From Novosphingobium sp. MW5 (lineage in GTDB: Bacteria > Pseudomonadota > Alphaproteobacteria > Sphingomonadales > Sphingomonadaceae): 64,000 bases of DNA. The notes under the pieces are model-generated. The model saw only the letters and a program-made list of their open reading frames with translations. It was not told where the DNA came from and made no database searches. A program made the translations under genes and the position numbers. The DNA is taken from NCBI GenBank assembly GCA_025938935.1, contig JAPCWB010000001.1:2480001-2544000 (forward strand), given 5' to 3'. Numbering within the stretch: the stretch's first letter is position 1; every line of letters begins with the position of its first letter. Below are positions 36,367 to 46,425 of the stretch, in pieces.

Positions 36367-37421
36367 GCCTCGAGGAAGCTCCCCTGAGCCTGGCCAATGC
36401 GCCGTCCAAGCGCATGAACATGATCGAGGCGATCAACGACGCGCTCGACATCATGATGGCGCGCGATCCCGATGTGGTGATCATGGGAGAGGACGTCGGC
36501 TATTTCGGCGGCGTGTTCCGCGCGACCGCCGGCCTGCAGAAGAAGTTCGGCAAGAACCGGGTGTTCGATACGCCGATCAACGAATGCGGCATCATCGGCG
36601 CGGCAGTCGGCATGGCCGCTTATGGCCTCCGTCCTGTGCCCGAAATTCAGTTCGCTGACTACATCTACCCCGGTTACGACCAGCTCGTGTCGGAAGCGGC
36701 GCGGCTGCGGTATCGCTCGGCCGGCGAATTCATCGCACCGATCACCGTTCGCTCGCCTTTCGGCGGCGGCATCTTCGGCGGGCAGACGCACAGCCAGAGC
36801 CCCGAGGCGCTGTTCACGCACGTGGCGGGCCTCAAGGTCGTGATCCCGAGCACGCCGCACGATGCCAAGGGTCTGCTGATCGCCGCGATCGAGGACAACG
36901 ATCCGGTGATCTTCTTCGAGCCGAAGCGCATCTACAACGGCCCATTCGACGGCTATTACGACAAGCCGGTAAAGCCGTGGAACACCCACCCGGACAGCCA
37001 GGTGCCCGAAGGCTATTACTCGATCCCGCTGGGCAAGGCGCGCACCGTCCGCGAAGGCGAGGCGATGACCGTTCTGGCCTATGGCACCATGGTTCATGTT
37101 GCCGCCGCGGTCTGCGAGGAGAAGGGCGTCGATGCCGAAATCATCGACCTCAGAACCCTTGCGCCGATCGATATCGAGGCTGTTGAAAAGTCGGTGGAAA
37201 AAACCGGCAGATGCATGATCGTCCACGAAGCGACCCGCACTTCCGGATTTGGCGCGGAACTCTCCGCGCTGGTGCAGGAGCGCTGCTTCTACCACCTTGA
37301 AGCGCCGATCGAGCGCGTTACCGGGTTCGACACGCCCTATCCGCACAGCCTTGAATGGGCCTATTTCCCAGGGCCAGTGCGCATAGGCGAGGCGATCGAC
37401 CGACTGCTGGGGGCTGAATAA
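36363..37421 (+). CDS. bkdA2: Branched-chain 2-oxoacid dehydrogenase E1 component, beta subunit
   Basis: A 352-residue transketolase-like E1-beta that pairs with the upstream alpha subunit. The family core is visible: MNMIEAINDALDIMMARDP, VIMGEDVGYFGGVFRAT, FDTPINECGIIGAAVGMA, and a C-terminal transketolase domain (IIDLRTLAPIDIEAVEKSV). The GTG at 36363 is taken as start, because it overlaps the previous stop (GTGA) and is preceded by AAGGAG at a spacing of 8. An ATG at 36336 would lie inside the alpha gene. The TAA overlaps the next ATG by one base. Confidence 0.93.
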   Translation: MSLEEAPLSLANAPSKRMNMIEAINDALDIMMARDPDVVIMGEDVGYFGGVFRATAGLQKKFGKNRVFDTPINECGIIGAAVGMAAYGLRPVPEIQFADYIYPGYDQLVSEAARLRYRSAGEFIAPITVRSPFGGGIFGGQTHSQSPEALFTHVAGLKVVIPSTPHDAKGLLIAAIEDNDPVIFFEPKRIYNGPFDGYYDKPVKPWNTHPDSQVPEGYYSIPLGKARTVREGEAMTVLAYGTMVHVAAAVCEEKGVDAEIIDLRTLAPIDIEAVEKSVEKTGRCMIVHEATRTSGFGAELSALVQERCFYHLEAPIERVTGFDTPYPHSLEWAYFPGPVRIGEAIDRLLGAE

Positions 37422-38728
37422 TGGGCAAGTATACGTTCAGGCTGCCGGACATCGGCGAAGGTATTGCCGAGGCGGAAATCGTCGCCTGGCACGTCAAGGT
37501 TGGCGACCGCGTCGAGGAAGACGGCCGCCTTGCCGACATGATGACCGACAAGGCGACGGTCGAGATGGAAAGCCCCGTCGCGGGTACCGTGATCGAGGTC
37601 GCGGGCGAAGAAGGCGATGTCGTCGCCATCGGCGCGCCATTGGTCGTGATTGAGGTTGAAGGGGAAGGGGAGGCCGAGGCTGCTCCTGCCACGCCTGCGG
37701 CCGAAGCCCAGATCGAAGCGGAAACGCCCGGTGTCGAGGAAGTGGCCGCGCCGCCTCCGCCGCCTGCTCCCGCACCGCCGCCGCCTCCTGGGCCTGAACC
37801 GGTCAAGGCCGCTTCCGTGCCCAGTCCGAAGCCGGTTCCGGTTTCCGCCAGCCACGCCAAGGTCCAGGCCAGTCCCGCCGTTCGCGCCCGCGCTGCGGAA
37901 CTCGGTATCGATCTGGGCGATGTCCGCCCGGCCGAAGGCAGCCGCGTGCGCCATTCGGACCTTGACGCTTTCCTCGCCTATAGCGGCACCGGCGGCTATC
38001 GCGCGCCGGGGCTCCATGGACAGGACCAGCAGGTCAAGGTCATCGGCCTGCGCCGCCGCATTGCCGACAACATGGCGGCGTCGAAGCGCAATATCCCGCA
38101 CTTCTCCTATGTCGAGGAATGCGATGTTACCGCGCTTGAGGAAATGCGCGCCCAGCTCAACACCAATCGCGGCAGCAAGCCCAAGCTGACCATGCTGCCG
38201 CTGCTGATCACCGCGATCTGCAAGGCGGTGCCAGACTTCCCGATGATCAACGCCCGCTTCGATGACGAGGCCGGTGTTGTCACGCGCTATGCCGCCGTCC
38301 ACCTTGGCATGGCGGCGCAGACGCCTGCGGGCCTGATGGTCCCGGTGATCCGCAACGCGCAGGATCGGAACCTGTGGCAGCTGGCCCAGGAAGTTGTCCG
38401 CCTTGCCGAAGCCGCACGCGATGGCACGGCGAAGAGCGAGGAACTTTCGGGTTCGACCCTCACGCTCACTTCGCTCGGACCACTTGGCGGCGTGGCGCAC
38501 ACGCCGGTAATCAATCGCCCTGAAGTCGCCATCCTCGGCCCGAACCGGATCGTCGAGCGCCCGATGTTCGTGCCTGATGGCATGGGCGGCGAGCGGATCG
38601 AGAAGCGCAAGATCATGAACATCTCGATCTCCTGCGACCACCGCGTGGTTGACGGATGGGATGCGGCGAGCTTTGTTCAGGCGGTGAAGAAGCTGCTTGA
38701 AACGCCGGTGCTGCTGCTGGCGAACTGA
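37421..38728 (+). CDS. bkdB: Branched-chain 2-oxoacid dehydrogenase E2 (dihydrolipoyl acyltransferase)
   Basis: A 435-residue E2 core. It has one lipoyl domain (residues 1-80) with the lipoylated Lys near 44 in MMTDKATVEM. An Ala/Pro-rich swinging linker with runs of proline follows at about 85-145. Next are a peripheral subunit-binding domain (VQASPAVRARAAELGIDLG, about 147-185) and the catalytic domain ending with HRVVDGWDAASF near 407. Together with E1 alpha and beta it forms the complex that yields branched acyl-CoA. No E3 (lipoamide dehydrogenase) gene follows, so that subunit must come from elsewhere. Confidence 0.94.
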   Translation: MGKYTFRLPDIGEGIAEAEIVAWHVKVGDRVEEDGRLADMMTDKATVEMESPVAGTVIEVAGEEGDVVAIGAPLVVIEVEGEGEAEAAPATPAAEAQIEAETPGVEEVAAPPPPPAPAPPPPPGPEPVKAASVPSPKPVPVSASHAKVQASPAVRARAAELGIDLGDVRPAEGSRVRHSDLDAFLAYSGTGGYRAPGLHGQDQQVKVIGLRRRIADNMAASKRNIPHFSYVEECDVTALEEMRAQLNTNRGSKPKLTMLPLLITAICKAVPDFPMINARFDDEAGVVTRYAAVHLGMAAQTPAGLMVPVIRNAQDRNLWQLAQEVVRLAEAARDGTAKSEELSGSTLTLTSLGPLGGVAHTPVINRPEVAILGPNRIVERPMFVPDGMGGERIEKRKIMNISISCDHRVVDGWDAASFVQAVKKLLETPVLLLAN

Positions 38729-38742
38729 TCGGAGGAACGGCC

Positions 38743-39336
38743 ATGGCGACACTCGATCCAAGGTTCGACGAGTACATCGCCAAGGCCGCACCTTTCGCTC
38801 AGCCGATCCTCCATCACATCCGCAAGCTGGTGCACGAAGCGGTGCCGGATCTCACCGAGACCATGAAGTGGTCGATGCCGCACTTCCAGCACAAGGGTAA
38901 GAACCTGGCTGGAATGGCCGTGTTCAAGGCGCACTGCGCGATGATGATCCACGGCGATGGACGGCAGGGCGACGCCATGGGGCAGTTCGGCAAGCTTGCC
39001 TCGATTGCCGACTTGCCGGGTGATAACGAACTGAAATCGAAGATTGTCGCGGCTGCCGAGCGGATCGAGAGCGAGGGGACGGCGTTAAAGAAGAAACCTG
39101 CGGCGGCCAAGGCTCCGAAAGCTGAAATTCCCATGCCAGAGGCCTTTGGCGCCGCGCTGGAAGCCCATCCTGCAGCCAAGGCCGCTCTGGACGCATTCGC
39201 CCCTTCTCACCGCCGCGAATATGTACAATGGATTGCCGAAGCCAAGGCCGAAGCCACGCGAAATCGACGCATCGCTCAGGCCATCGAATGGCTCAGTGAG
39301 GGCAAGAAGCGGAACTGGAAGTACGAGAACTGCTGA
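38743..39336 (+). CDS. DUF1801 / YdeI-family protein
   Basis: A 197-residue protein with an N-terminal DUF1801 (YdhG-like) fold (PILHHIRKLVHEAVPDLTETM, KWSMPHFQHKGKNLAGMA). A Lys/Ala linker follows, then a C-terminal YdeI-type helical part (SHRREYVQWIAEAKAEATRN, then AIEWLSEGKKRNWKYE). Family members are small proteins of uncertain role. An AGGA-type ribosome site (ATCGGAGGAACGG) lies 14 bp after the bkdB stop, so it may be co-transcribed with the bkd operon, though no functional link is known. Confidence 0.85.
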   Translation: MATLDPRFDEYIAKAAPFAQPILHHIRKLVHEAVPDLTETMKWSMPHFQHKGKNLAGMAVFKAHCAMMIHGDGRQGDAMGQFGKLASIADLPGDNELKSKIVAAAERIESEGTALKKKPAAAKAPKAEIPMPEAFGAALEAHPAAKAALDAFAPSHRREYVQWIAEAKAEATRNRRIAQAIEWLSEGKKRNWKYENC

Positions 39337-39768
39337 TCAGCGCACGATCGCGCTGTAGGCAATGCGTCCGGATGCATCGCTCGATTGCACCCGCCAGCGA
39401 ACGTGAGTGACGTCCTCGGCAGTGACGAACCTGCCTGCCGTTCGCATGGTGCCGAGCTTTCCCCAAGTGCGGCCGCCGTCGATCGAAACCTCTTCCGTGT
39501 CGCTGGCGCTCCCTTGGTAGTAAAGGCCGCGGGGAAGGGCATTGGCGACAGTGAACTGCCCGCCCGGCGCACCGCGGCGCCAAGTGAGAACGGTCACGAC
39601 CCGGTCCCCCGGCGCCAGCTGGCGGGCGGGTTCAAGAATGCGGGATTCGGCGCGGGTGCGCTCCACGAAGACCGAACTGTCGAGCGCAACGGTGCTTGCA
39701 GCCGCACTGGCGGCGCAGGACACGCCAAGAATGCAGCCGATAACGACGGAAAACGACTTCGAGACCAT
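39337..39768 (-). CDS. Secreted protein of unknown function
   Basis: A 143-residue exported protein. The start at 39768 gives a clear signal peptide (MVSKSFSVVIGCILGVSCA then ASAAAS); the longer in-frame start at 39897 would bury it. The mature part has a beta-rich pattern (RVVTVLTWRRGAPGGQFTVA, LPRGLYYQGSASDTEEVSID, THVRWRVQSSD) that recalls the DUF11-like conserved repeat found in surface proteins. No catalytic residues are recognised. It is convergent with the DUF1801 gene. Confidence 0.7.
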   Translation of the reverse strand: MVSKSFSVVIGCILGVSCAASAAASTVALDSSVFVERTRAESRILEPARQLAPGDRVVTVLTWRRGAPGGQFTVANALPRGLYYQGSASDTEEVSIDGGRTWGKLGTMRTAGRFVTAEDVTHVRWRVQSSDASGRIAYSAIVR

Positions 39769-39933
39769 GGATGGATTGCCCCCCGAGATGGAGGAGCTTG
39801 TCGCAAATCGGCCCCAAGAAATGGTTAACGCGCGCCTATCGCAAAACTTTTTGCCAGTAGGCCAAGATTGTCCCTGAAAGCGTGTTGACACACCCATGTG
39901 CCTGCCTTAGTGGCGCGGCTCCCAAGTGGCTGC

Positions 39934-40010
39934 GCGGGTGTAGCTCAGTTGGTTAGAGTGTCGGCCTGTCACGCCGAAGGTCGCGGGTTCGAGCCCCGTC
40001 ACTCGCGCCA
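39934..40010 (+). tRNA. tRNA-Asp (GTC)
   Basis: A 77-nt cloverleaf with encoded CCA: acceptor GCGGGTG pairing CACTCGC, D arm AGCTCAGTTGGTTAGAGT, anticodon loop CTGTCAC (anticodon GTC) and T arm GGGTTCGAGCCCC. Confidence 0.97.
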
Positions 40011-40055
40011 CTTGGGATTTTCCTTACATCACCGGATTGAACTGCGCGATGGCCG

Positions 40056-40274
40056 TCAGGCTTTCCAGCGCCCGGTTTCCATCCAGATGAGGAACCGCTT
40101 CAGCGGCAGCAGCCAGACAATTCCGAGCACGAGGTAGACCGGCGTCTGCGCCAATGCAGGCCAGCCTCCGATCAAATCGGGCAGATAACGCGCGATAACC
40201 ACCGCATAGACGATCAGCGCCGCGATCAGCATGAGGATGCCGAAGGGAATCCGCAGGGAAGGCTCGGTGCGCAT
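40056..40274 (-). CDS. DUF2842 membrane protein
   Basis: A 72-residue protein with two membrane helices (FGILMLIAALIVYAVVIA and VYLVLGIVWLLPLKRF), matching the alphaproteobacterial DUF2842 family. The start at 40274 overlaps the stop of the upstream cyclo-ligase gene by one base (TGATG). Function unknown. Confidence 0.85.
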   Translation of the reverse strand: MRTEPSLRIPFGILMLIAALIVYAVVIARYLPDLIGGWPALAQTPVYLVLGIVWLLPLKRFLIWMETGRWKA

Positions 40275-40885
40275 CAGCTCTTGCTCCAGTAAACGCGGGT
40301 AGGGGTGACGACGGCATCCAGCTGGCGGTCGTGGGGTTCGATCGGCAGGGATTCGACGCACTGGACGTCCCAGCCAAGCCCGATGGCGAAATCGACCGAA
40401 TTTGCCGCAAGCCAGCGATCATAGTGACCGCCGCCCTGGCCAAGGCGATGCCCTTCGGCAGTGAAAGCCACGAGCGGAACAATCAACGCGTCGGGTACGG
40501 TGGCAGGGGCATTGCTATGGGGTTGCGCGATTCCCATCATTCCCGGTTCCAGCGCCTCTTCGTCGTGGGGGTTTTCCCAGATCGCGAATTCCATCTCAGC
40601 CTGTCCGGCAATGAAGCGGGGCAGGGCGACTTGCCAGCCGTTCTCGTGGAACCAGCGCATCCAGCCCAGAGTCGGCGCTTCATCTCCCGTCGCGAGATAA
40701 AAACCCAGCACGCGTTTGCCGTTCAATGCCTCGACAATAGCAGCTGGTGGGCGATTAAGGATCAGGGCGCGCACACCGGCCGGAATCTCGGCCACGAACT
40801 GCCGCCGCCTCGCTCGCATTTCGCGTCGCAGGGCCTTCTTGTCTTCCAATCGACGCTCCGGAGAAAAGGGTGACGGGACCACCAT
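40274..40885 (-). CDS. 5-formyltetrahydrofolate cyclo-ligase
   Basis: A 203-residue enzyme that converts 5-formyl-THF to methenyl-THF with ATP. Visible are the N-terminal DKKALRREMRARRRQF, the folate/ATP segment LIVPLVAFTAEGHRLGQGGG with HYDRWL, and a C-terminal EPHDRQLDAVVTP. Its position just downstream of 6S RNA and zapA is a classical proteobacterial arrangement (in E. coli the gene is ygfA/fau). In E. coli 6S RNA and this gene are co-transcribed, and the same is likely here. Confidence 0.94.
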   Translation of the reverse strand: MVVPSPFSPERRLEDKKALRREMRARRRQFVAEIPAGVRALILNRPPAAIVEALNGKRVLGFYLATGDEAPTLGWMRWFHENGWQVALPRFIAGQAEMEFAIWENPHDEEALEPGMMGIAQPHSNAPATVPDALIVPLVAFTAEGHRLGQGGGHYDRWLAANSVDFAIGLGWDVQCVESLPIEPHDRQLDAVVTPTRVYWSKS

Positions 40886-40886
40886 G

Positions 40887-41035
40887 GGCCGTTGCCGGGG
40901 AAATCCGCTGACGCCTTCACGTCAGGTGGGAACCATATGTGCCGGACCAGGGTCCAACCAGGGACAGCCCCCATAGGATTTGCTTATAGCCTCAGGGATG
41001 TTCTGTCGGTTCGTACCGGGCAGTACCCGTCGCGC
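40887..41035 (-). ncRNA. ssrS: 6S RNA
   Basis: The gap between zapA and the cyclo-ligase on the minus strand has the hallmarks of alphaproteobacterial 6S RNA. A 5' segment reads ACCGACAGAACATCCCTGAG. The 3' part holds GGTTCCCACCTGACG and the small hairpin CTGACGTGAAGGCGTCAG. The RNA mimics an open promoter and holds the housekeeping sigma RNA polymerase. The ends are approximate; no covariance model was run. Confidence 0.8.
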
Positions 41036-41055
41036 CCTATCTAGCGGGTGCGGCC

Positions 41056-41370
41056 TCAACCCTCAAGGGCGGATGCGCACTTTTCGAGTGCAGCGGCGAC
41101 GGCTTCAAGGCGCTCTGCCAGCGCCGGGTCGGCGGGTACGGGCTGGGCGGGGGCTGCAGAGCCGCCATTTCGCTGCGCCTCGTGCACTTCATCAGCCAGC
41201 ATCAGCGAGGCAAACAGGAGCATGCGGCCCTCGCTCTGGCCTGAAGCACCGGGGACCGAGGCGACCTTGCTGTCGATCATCCGCCCGAGCCCTGCAACGT
41301 GTGCCTCTTCGCCCGGTGCGCAGGCTACCTTGAAGGTCCGGCCGCCAATGGAAAGGTCCACGTTGCTCAT
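41056..41370 (-). CDS. zapA: Cell division protein ZapA
   Basis: A 104-residue ZapA that binds and bundles FtsZ at midcell. The N-terminal globular domain (VDLSIGGRTFKVACAPGEE, then HVAGLGRMIDSKVA) is followed by an Ala-rich coiled coil (LAERLEAVAAALEKCASALE). Its ATG overlaps the stop of the small upstream ORF by four bases. The 6S RNA gene follows downstream, as in many proteobacteria. Confidence 0.92.
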   Translation of the reverse strand: MSNVDLSIGGRTFKVACAPGEEAHVAGLGRMIDSKVASVPGASGQSEGRMLLFASLMLADEVHEAQRNGGSAAPAQPVPADPALAERLEAVAAALEKCASALEG

Positions 41371-41558
41371 GAACTTGCGCTCCCGATCAGGGCATCAAGG
41401 TCCCGCAGCGATTGCGCCACGACGGATCGGAGCGCCTCATGCCTTTCGGCAAGCCCGTCATCCGAAGGCGCGCGCAACGATGCGGCTGCCTCAATTCGGG
41501 CAGCAGCAGCCTCTATCCGGCTCAACGCCTGATCAATCCGATCCCCCATCATGCGCAA
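41367..41558 (-). CDS. Small coiled-coil protein upstream of zapA
   Basis: A 63-residue, nearly all-helical protein (MGDRIDQALSRIEAAAARIE, later RHEALRSVVAQSLRDLDALI). Heptad-like Ala/Ile/Leu spacing suggests a coiled coil. The start may be Met1 (41558) or Met4 (41549). It shares a 4-base ATGA overlap with zapA, so it is probably coupled to it. No known family is recognised; a role with ZapA in division is inferred from position only. Confidence 0.65.
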   Translation of the reverse strand: MRMMGDRIDQALSRIEAAAARIEAAASLRAPSDDGLAERHEALRSVVAQSLRDLDALIGSASS

Positions 41559-41705
41559 ATGGCTAACCTAAAAACGTGATTACGCAAAGCCGAGTAACGA
41601 TTAGGCGTTTAATGGATCGCTTAACTTGACGGAACGCCGCCTTCCCGCAAAGAGGCCGCATCCCGAATCGCCCCTAGCCAAGCGCTGCTCCGGAGGCTGC
41701 TGAAC

Positions 41706-43673
41706 ATGACGCTCGATCCATCCCGCCTGGGCCCCATGGCCAATGCCATCCGTGCCCTCTCGATGGACGCCGTCCAGGCGGCCAACTCTGGCCACCCCGG
41801 CATGCCAATGGGCATGGCCGACGTCGCAACCGTGCTTTTCAGCCAGTTTTTGAAGTTCGACCCCGCCGCGCCGCACTGGCCGGACCGTGATCGCTTCGTG
41901 CTTTCGGCGGGTCACGGCTCAATGCTGATCTACTCGCTGCTGCACCTGACCGGCTATGCCCGGCCGACGATGGATGACATCCGAAACTTCCGCCAGCTCC
42001 ACAGCGTCTGCGCCGGACATCCCGAAAATTTCGAACTGCCCGGAATCGAATGCACCACCGGCCCGCTGGGTCAGGGACTGGCAATGGCGGTCGGCATGGC
42101 AATGGCAGAGCGCCATCTCAATGCCGGATTCGGTGATTCGCTGGTAAATCACAACACCTGGGTCGTGGCTGGCGACGGGTGCCTGATGGAAGGCATCAAT
42201 CACGAAGCCATCGGGCTTGCCGGACACCTGAAGCTGGGCCGCCTGAACGTGCTGTGGGACGATAACCGCATCACCATCGATGGCGACACGGACCTTTCCA
42301 CCAGCGAAGACATCGCCGCCCGCTATCGCGCCACCGGCTGGCACGTGACCGAATGTGACGGCCATGACTTTGCCGACATTGCCCGCGCTTTAGGCGAGGC
42401 CGCCGCTGACCCACGCCCATCGCTCGTCGCTTGCCGCACGATCATCGGGAAGGGTGCGCCCAACAAGCAGGGCGGGCACAATGTCCACGGCGCGCCGCTC
42501 GGCGCGGACGAAATCGCCGCCGCCCGTGAATACCTCGGTTGGACGTCAGAACCCTTTAAGGTACCCGCAGACATCTTGGCCGATTGGCGCTCGCTTGGGG
42601 CAAAGGGCGCCGCAGCCCGCGCCGAGTGGGAAGCGCGCCTCGCAACTGACGCCAATGCCGCGGAATTCAGCCGCCGCATGGCCGGCGTCCTGCCGCGCCA
42701 GCTTCCTGCTTTCGACGCCTATGTTGCCGAAATTGCGGCCAGCCAGCCCAAGGTTGCCACCCGCAAGGCCAGCGAGAGCGCGCTTGAGGCGCTGACGGTC
42801 GACATCATGGAAATGGTCGGTGGTTCCGCCGATCTCACCGGATCGAACAACACCAAGACCAAGGCGACCACGCCGTTCGGTTCGGACAGCTACGGCGGCC
42901 GCTATGTCTATTACGGCATCCGCGAATTCGGAATGGCCGCCGCGATGAACGGCATGGCGCTGCACGGCGGCGTCATCCCCTATGGCGGCACGTTCCTGGT
43001 GTTCTCCGACTATTGCCGCAACGCGATCCGCATGTCGGCGATCCAGAAGCAGCGCGTGATCTACGTCCTGACTCACGATTCGATCGGTCTTGGCGAAGAT
43101 GGCCCGACTCACCAGCCGGTCGAACACGTCATGAGCCTCCGCGCCATTCCCGACCTGCTGGTCTTCCGCCCCGCCGATGCGCTGGAAACGGCGGAGTGCT
43201 GGGCGCTTTCGCTCAAGGAGGCCAAGCGCCCCTCGGTGCTGGCACTGACCCGCCAGAACCTGCCGGCGCTGCGTTCGGACACGGAAAACCGCTCGGCTCG
43301 CGGCGCATACCGGCTCAAGGCTGCTGAAGCTGCGCGCAAGGTCGTGCTGTTGGCCACCGGTTCGGAAGTCGCCCTTGCCGTCGAAACGGCAAAGGCGCTC
43401 GAAGCCCAGGGGATCGGCGCGGACGTTGTTTCGATGCCTTGCTGGGAATTGTTCGACGAGCAGGACGCCGCCTACCGTGCGGACCTGCTACCTACCGACG
43501 CTCTCAAGGTCTCGGTCGAAGCCGGCATTACGCTTGGCTGGCAGAAGTACGTCGGCGATGGCCTGACCATCGGGCTTGACCGCTTCGGGGCCTCAGCGCC
43601 CGCGGAACAATTATTCGAATACTTCGGCTTCACTGCCGATGCGATTGTGAAGAAAATCACGGCAAAACTATAA
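41706..43673 (+). CDS. tkt: Transketolase
   Basis: A 655-residue TPP enzyme that moves two-carbon units in the pentose phosphate and Calvin cycles. Visible are the N-terminal [20 protein letters not shown], the TPP motif [19 protein letters not shown] near residue 156, the central pyrimidine-binding domain ([20 protein letters not shown]) and the C-terminal domain ([16 protein letters not shown]). It is the first gene of an operon with gap, a MOSC protein, pgk and fda. A GGAGG lies 11 bases before the ATG. It is divergent from the zapA block. Confidence 0.96.
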   Translation: MTLDPSRLGPMANAIRALSMDAVQAANSGHPGMPMGMADVATVLFSQFLKFDPAAPHWPDRDRFVLSAGHGSMLIYSLLHLTGYARPTMDDIRNFRQLHSVCAGHPENFELPGIECTTGPLGQGLAMAVGMAMAERHLNAGFGDSLVNHNTWVVAGDGCLMEGINHEAIGLAGHLKLGRLNVLWDDNRITIDGDTDLSTSEDIAARYRATGWHVTECDGHDFADIARALGEAAADPRPSLVACRTIIGKGAPNKQGGHNVHGAPLGADEIAAAREYLGWTSEPFKVPADILADWRSLGAKGAAARAEWEARLATDANAAEFSRRMAGVLPRQLPAFDAYVAEIAASQPKVATRKASESALEALTVDIMEMVGGSADLTGSNNTKTKATTPFGSDSYGGRYVYYGIREFGMAAAMNGMALHGGVIPYGGTFLVFSDYCRNAIRMSAIQKQRVIYVLTHDSIGLGEDGPTHQPVEHVMSLRAIPDLLVFRPADALETAECWALSLKEAKRPSVLALTRQNLPALRSDTENRSARGAYRLKAAEAARKVVLLATGSEVALAVETAKALEAQGIGADVVSMPCWELFDEQDAAYRADLLPTDALKVSVEAGITLGWQKYVGDGLTIGLDRFGASAPAEQLFEYFGFTADAIVKKITAKL

Positions 43674-43692
43674 TTTAGCAGGAGCATTTCAC

Positions 43693-44700
43693 ATGGCGAT
43701 TAAGGTTGCGATCAACGGTTTCGGACGGATTGGGCGCAACGTCGCCCGTGCCATCCTCTCGCGCACCGACCACGACCTCGAACTCGTTTCGATCAACGAT
43801 CTGGCATCGGCGCAGGCCAATGCCATGCTGTTCCAGCGGGACAGCGTCCACGGCGCTTTCAACGGCACGGTCGAAGTGGATGGCAATGACCTGATCATCA
43901 ACGGCAAGCGCATTCAGGTGACTGCGGAGCGCGATCCCGCCAACCTGCCGCATGCCGCCAACGGCATCGACATCGCTCTGGAATGCACCGGCTTCTTCAC
44001 TGACCGCGCTTCGTGCGAAAAGCACATTGCTGCTGGCGCGAAGAAGGTGCTGATCTCTGCACCGGGCAAGAACGTGGACCTGACCGTCGTTTACGGCGTG
44101 AACCATGACAAGCTGGAAGCCGGCCACACCATCGTGTCGAACGCTTCGTGCACCACGAACTGCCTCGCACCGTTTGCCAAGGTGCTGAACGACGCCATCG
44201 GCATCGAACGCGGCCTGATGACCACGGTTCACGCCTATACCAACGACCAGAAGATCCTCGACCAGATCCACGAAGATCCGCGCCGCGCCCGTGCTGCCGG
44301 CATGTCGATGATCCCGACCACCACCGGTGCCGCGCGCGCCGTGGGTGAAGTGCTGCCCGAACTGAAGGGCAAGCTCGACGGTTCGGCCATCCGCGTGCCG
44401 ACCCCGAACGTCTCGGTTGTCGACCTGACCTTCCAGCCGAAGCGCGACACGACCAAGGAAGAGGTCAACGCGCTGCTCAAGGCTGCTGCCGAAGGCGCGC
44501 TCAAGGGCGTGCTGGGTTTCTCGGACGAGCCGCTGGTGTCGATCGATTACAACGGCTGCTCAAACAGCTCGACCATCGACAGCCTCGAAACCGCGGTGAT
44601 CGACGGCAAGCTGGTCCGCGTGCTCAGCTGGTATGACAACGAATGGGGCTTTTCCAACCGCATGGTCGATACGGCCGGCGCGATGGGCAAGCTGGCCTGA
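43693..44700 (+). CDS. gap: Glyceraldehyde-3-phosphate dehydrogenase, type I
   Basis: A 335-residue GAPDH. The N-terminal NAD fold ([18 protein letters not shown]) and the catalytic Cys near residue 152 in [12 protein letters not shown] are intact, and the C-terminal segment [16 protein letters not shown] is present. It lies 19 bp downstream of tkt with an AGGAG site (cAGGAGcatttcac). Its TGA overlaps the ATG of the MOSC gene by one base. Confidence 0.97.
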   Translation: MAIKVAINGFGRIGRNVARAILSRTDHDLELVSINDLASAQANAMLFQRDSVHGAFNGTVEVDGNDLIINGKRIQVTAERDPANLPHAANGIDIALECTGFFTDRASCEKHIAAGAKKVLISAPGKNVDLTVVYGVNHDKLEAGHTIVSNASCTTNCLAPFAKVLNDAIGIERGLMTTVHAYTNDQKILDQIHEDPRRARAAGMSMIPTTTGAARAVGEVLPELKGKLDGSAIRVPTPNVSVVDLTFQPKRDTTKEEVNALLKAAAEGALKGVLGFSDEPLVSIDYNGCSNSSTIDSLETAVIDGKLVRVLSWYDNEWGFSNRMVDTAGAMGKLA

Positions 44701-45173
44701 TGAAGGCAGGGCGCCTCATGGGCATCGCGCGGCACGATCGTCCGCGCGGGCCCATGGAGGTGCTCGAACATGTCGCCGTGTCTGCCAACGAAGGCGTTCA
44801 CGGCGATTTCCGCGGGGCGGTTCGCCCCGGCAGGCGGCCCCGGCGGCAGGTTTCGCTGATCGAGGCGGAAAGCTGGGCGGCGGCTCTGGCTGAACTGGAC
44901 CGGTCTGACGATCCCTCGCTCCCCTGGTGGGTGCGCCGGGCGAACCTGCTGACCGAGGGCATTCGCCTCCCACGCGAAGCCGGCGCGATCATCGCAATCG
45001 GCGCGGATCTTCAGATCGAAGTGACGACCGAATGCGATCCATGCAGCCGCATGGAGGAAATAGCCCCCGGCCTCAAAGCCGTGCTCACGCCGGACTGGCG
45101 TGGCGGCGTGCTGGGGCGAGTGATTGCCGATGGCGAAATTGCGGTCGGTGACGAAATAAGGATTTTGGCATGA
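44700..45173 (+). CDS. MOSC domain protein
   Basis: A 157-residue stand-alone MOSC domain. Visible are an early [10 protein letters not shown] motif (the family G-x-x-G-D segment), [17 protein letters not shown] and the conserved Cys region [16 protein letters not shown] near residue 110. MOSC proteins are thought to handle sulphur carried on a Cys, or to act with molybdenum cofactor. The ATG overlaps the gap stop, and the TGA overlaps the pgk ATG, so the gene is tightly coupled inside a sugar-phosphate operon. No direct link to glycolysis is known. Confidence 0.88.
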   Translation: MKAGRLMGIARHDRPRGPMEVLEHVAVSANEGVHGDFRGAVRPGRRPRRQVSLIEAESWAAALAELDRSDDPSLPWWVRRANLLTEGIRLPREAGAIIAIGADLQIEVTTECDPCSRMEEIAPGLKAVLTPDWRGGVLGRVIADGEIAVGDEIRILA

Positions 45174-46372
45174 CGAAGTTCCGCACGCTCGACGATCTTG
45201 GCGATGTCACCGGCAAGGTGGCGCTGGTACGCGTCGATCTCAACCTGCCGATGCAGGACGGTGCGGTGACTGACGACACGCGCGTCCGCGCCGCTGCACC
45301 GACCATACTCGACCTCTGCGCCAAGGGTGCGAAGGTCCTGCTTCTCGCGCACTTCGGCCGCCCCAAGGGCGAGCGGGTTTCCACCCAGTCGCTGTCGATG
45401 GTGATCGATGCCGTGCAGGACGCGATCGGCAAGGAAGTGATGTTCTGCCCCGAGATCGCCGGCCCCATCGTCGCCCAGACAGTCGGCATCCTTCGTCCGG
45501 GCGACGTGGCGCTGCTGGAAAACACCCGTTTCTGGAAGGGTGAGGAAAAGAACGATCCCGAACTCGCCAAGGCGATTGCCGCGAACGGCGACTTCTACGT
45601 CAACGATGCCTTCTCCGCCGCGCATCGCGCCCATGCGACGACCGAGGGACTGGCCGTGGTGCTTCCCGCCTATGCCGGCCGTTCGATGCAGGCTGAGCTG
45701 GAGGCGCTGGAAAAGGCGCTGGGCAACCCTGAGCGTCCGGTGGCAGCCGTGGTCGGCGGGGCGAAGGTTTCGTCCAAGCTCGACGTGCTCAAGCACCTCG
45801 TCACCCAGGTCGATCACCTGATCATCGGTGGCGGCATGGCCAATACGTTCCTGGCTGCGAGCGATGTCGATGTCGGTAAGTCGCTGTGCGAGCATGACCT
45901 GAAGGACACCGCGCTCGAAATCCTCGAAGCTGCGGACAAGGCGGGCTGCACGGTCCATTTGCCTTACGACGTGGTCGTGGCAAAGGAATTTGCCGCCAAT
46001 CCGCCGTCCTTGCGCACCTGTGCGGTGCATGAGGTTGCGGCCGACGAGATGATCCTCGACATTGGCCCGCAAGCGACCGAAGCCTTGGCTGACGTGCTCA
46101 AGACCTGCAAGACGCTGGTCTGGAACGGCCCGCTTGGCGCCTTCGAAACCCCGCCGTTCGACACCGCAACTGTCTCGCTGGCCAAAGTGGCAGCAGCGCT
46201 GACGGCGGAAGGCTCGCTGGTTTCGGTGGCTGGTGGCGGCGACACTGTCGCGGCGCTCAACCTTGCCCACGTGGCGGACGAATTCTCCTACATCTCGACG
46301 GCGGGCGGTGCCTTCCTCGAATGGATGGAAGGCAAGGAACTGCCCGGAGTGGCAGCATTGCACGCAGCCTGA
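45170..46372 (+). CDS. pgk: Phosphoglycerate kinase
   Basis: A 400-residue two-domain kinase making ATP from 1,3-bisphosphoglycerate. Visible are [31 protein letters not shown], the hinge region [18 protein letters not shown] and the ATP-binding C-terminal [13 protein letters not shown]. The ATG is embedded in the stop of the MOSC gene (ATGA). The fda gene follows after 53 bp. Confidence 0.97.
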   Translation: MTKFRTLDDLGDVTGKVALVRVDLNLPMQDGAVTDDTRVRAAAPTILDLCAKGAKVLLLAHFGRPKGERVSTQSLSMVIDAVQDAIGKEVMFCPEIAGPIVAQTVGILRPGDVALLENTRFWKGEEKNDPELAKAIAANGDFYVNDAFSAAHRAHATTEGLAVVLPAYAGRSMQAELEALEKALGNPERPVAAVVGGAKVSSKLDVLKHLVTQVDHLIIGGGMANTFLAASDVDVGKSLCEHDLKDTALEILEAADKAGCTVHLPYDVVVAKEFAANPPSLRTCAVHEVAADEMILDIGPQATEALADVLKTCKTLVWNGPLGAFETPPFDTATVSLAKVAAALTAEGSLVSVAGGGDTVAALNLAHVADEFSYISTAGGAFLEWMEGKELPGVAALHAA

Positions 46373-46425
46373 AAACAGGCGCGGCAAGACAATACAACTG
46401 TGCAGGAAACCAGGGAACTTAGACG

